Source: Oscillospiraceae bacterium | GTDB lineage: Bacteria; Bacillota; Clostridia; Oscillospirales; Ruminococcaceae | Direction of reading: 5' to 3' | Assembly: GCA_017512745.1 (NCBI GenBank) | Contig: JAFWEV010000046.1 | Coordinates: forward strand, 1 to 64,000 | Length of the DNA stretch: 64,000 nucleotides | Shown: in pieces, positions 63,052 to 64,000 of the stretch | Layout of the letters: each line of letters opens with the position of its first letter | Position numbering within the stretch: the first letter of the stretch is position 1 | Position numbers and translations under genes: made by a program | The notes under the pieces: generated by a model | Databases searched by the model: none | What the model was told of the DNA's origin: nothing | What the model saw: only the letters and a program-made list of their open reading frames with translations

Positions 63052-64000
63052 ATGGGTTATGAATATTTGGCATGCGGAAACGTCATGCTCGATTCCGTGA
63101 GATTCCCCGGTGAGACTACAAGGTCTCAGGAGAATATAGGCGGACCGTCTACTTTTGCCTATTCCGGTATAAAACTCTATACGGATAAGGTCATGCAGGC
63201 GAGTCATGTCGGCGAGGACTACCACACTCTCTTTGATCCGTGGATGGAGAAGAACGGTGTGGAGGGAAAGGGGTTCGACGTCAAGTGCGACCACTGTAAC
63301 CACTCCTGGCTCCTATTCAAGGATGACGGAACATATGAGAGAGATCCCGAGCAGGTCTACTTCAGAGATGACTGGATGCAGGATTTCGGATATATGAAGA
63401 TAAGCCCTGAGGAGATAGGATACTGGACGAGCCGCGAGCCCATAAAGGGCATATATCTTGCCCAGAATGTCGATTACACTTTCTGGAACAAGCTTCATGA
63501 GATCCAGAAGAGAGACGGATTCAAAATGATGTGGGAGATGGAGTCTCCGAGTTCATATTTCAAGTTCATGGACGCGGTGATGAACGCCACAAAGACGGCG
63601 AGTCTGTTCTCCATCAATATTCAAGAAGCGCAGACGCTTTTCAACGTACAGACTGATGAAGATGTCATTGCGGCTCTTCAGAAGATGCCGTTTGAGTATA
63701 CTCTCTTCAGAGTCGGCGAGAGAGGTGCATACAGCGTAACTCCGACAGAGTGCTATTATCTGCCCCCTGCACCTGGACCGGTAGTGGATCCGACAGGTTG
63801 CGGAAACACATCCACAGGTTCCGCACTGTACGCATGGTGCGAAGGACATGACGCCCTTATGACAGGCATCATGGCAAATGTCGGATCTTCCATGAATATC
63901 CGCCAGTACGGGATAATCCCGGATTTCAAGGAGGTAAGAGACGAGGCGTTTGAACTCGCCAAACAGCTTTACAGTGAGTACAGCGTAAAATACGGAATAA
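63052..64000 (+). CDS. PfkB-family carbohydrate kinase-like protein, 3' partial
   Basis: At least 316 residues, still open at the right edge. Ribokinase-fold landmarks are IGGPSTFAYSGIKL (the substrate-side Gly pair) and VVDPTGCGNTSTGS, which aligns with the DTxGAGD anion-hole motif of PfkB kinases. The catalytic Asp of GAGD is replaced by Asn252; the fungal MAK32-like branch has a similar GGGN (from memory). A Cys pair (KCDHCNH) near 82-87 may bind metal. It starts 69 bases after the last YjbQ gene, behind AAAGGA. In Amadori-product pathways a PfkB kinase and a SIS deglycase act in sequence, which suggests but does not prove a similar pairing. Confidence 0.82.
   Translation, partial: MGYEYLACGNVMLDSVRFPGETTRSQENIGGPSTFAYSGIKLYTDKVMQASHVGEDYHTLFDPWMEKNGVEGKGFDVKCDHCNHSWLLFKDDGTYERDPEQVYFRDDWMQDFGYMKISPEEIGYWTSREPIKGIYLAQNVDYTFWNKLHEIQKRDGFKMMWEMESPSSYFKFMDAVMNATKTASLFSINIQEAQTLFNVQTDEDVIAALQKMPFEYTLFRVGERGAYSVTPTECYYLPPAPGPVVDPTGCGNTSTGSALYAWCEGHDALMTGIMANVGSSMNIRQYGIIPDFKEVRDEAFELAKQLYSEYSVKYGI

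Overview
The window looks like chromosome from a Gram-positive, low-to-mid GC anaerobe of the Clostridia type, plausibly gut or rumen. The supporting signs are strong AGGAGG ribosome-binding sites, a class C sortase, an LtaS-like polymer synthase, TagD-type cytidylyltransferases, LicD enzymes, a GH11 xylanase, a Tn4451-like mobilizable element and DUF285/CnaB surface proteins. No species can be named from the sequence alone.

Layout. 1-2.2 kb: the 3' part of an AT-rich gene joining pentapeptide-like repeats (one 270-bp unit is duplicated) to a metallophosphoesterase. 2.2-6.94 kb: a small mobilizable element without obvious cargo (RepA-like ATPase, MobV relaxase, TnpW-like protein, large serine recombinase) with a heavily hairpinned gap before the relaxase. 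It abuts the terminator of an initiator tRNA-fMet gene. 7.2-17.7 kb: mostly housekeeping: two small membrane proteins, a GH11 xylanase, a pgk-tpiA-deoD operon, an LtaS-like enzyme, an AbgB-like amidohydrolase and an AlaA-like transaminase.

17.9-31.4 kb: a surface locus with an exported CotH-family kinase-like protein, a 3136-residue secreted CnaB/DUF285 protein lacking a visible wall anchor, and a five-domain CnaB partner that has a C-terminal sorting-like signal. 31.5-49.7 kb: a tightly packed cell-surface polymer operon containing a Wzy/ligase-like protein, FkbM methyltransferase, glycosyltransferases, an ABC exporter, two LicD proteins, a HAD protein and a methyltransferase-cytidylyltransferase fusion. 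Its ABC ATPase carries a C-terminal metallophosphoesterase, and five otherwise different proteins share a small Rossmann-like module.

49.7-55.2 kb: the polymer operon runs into a class C sortase, and a separate promoter with a palindrome in its spacer drives a fibre-like operon: two CalY/TasA-like proteins, a sortase-type substrate, a MucBP protein and a SipW-like protein that appears to have lost its catalytic residues. 55.2-59.1 kb: UDP-xylose synthase-like enzyme, TagD, a duplicated-domain membrane protein and a Gfo/Idh/MocA oxidoreductase.

59.1-64.0 kb holds what I think is the most novel system: one operon in the order SIS, YjbQ, YjbQ, SIS, YjbQ, then a PfkB-family protein running off the edge. 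Both SIS proteins keep the Glu/His pair (spacing 16) typical of sugar-phosphate isomerases and deglycases. Only one of the three YjbQ paralogues keeps all three conserved histidines, suggesting a hetero-oligomer. The PfkB-family protein has Asn where the catalytic Asp of GAGD is expected. The chemistry is unknown; metabolism of a phosphorylated sugar conjugate is an inference.
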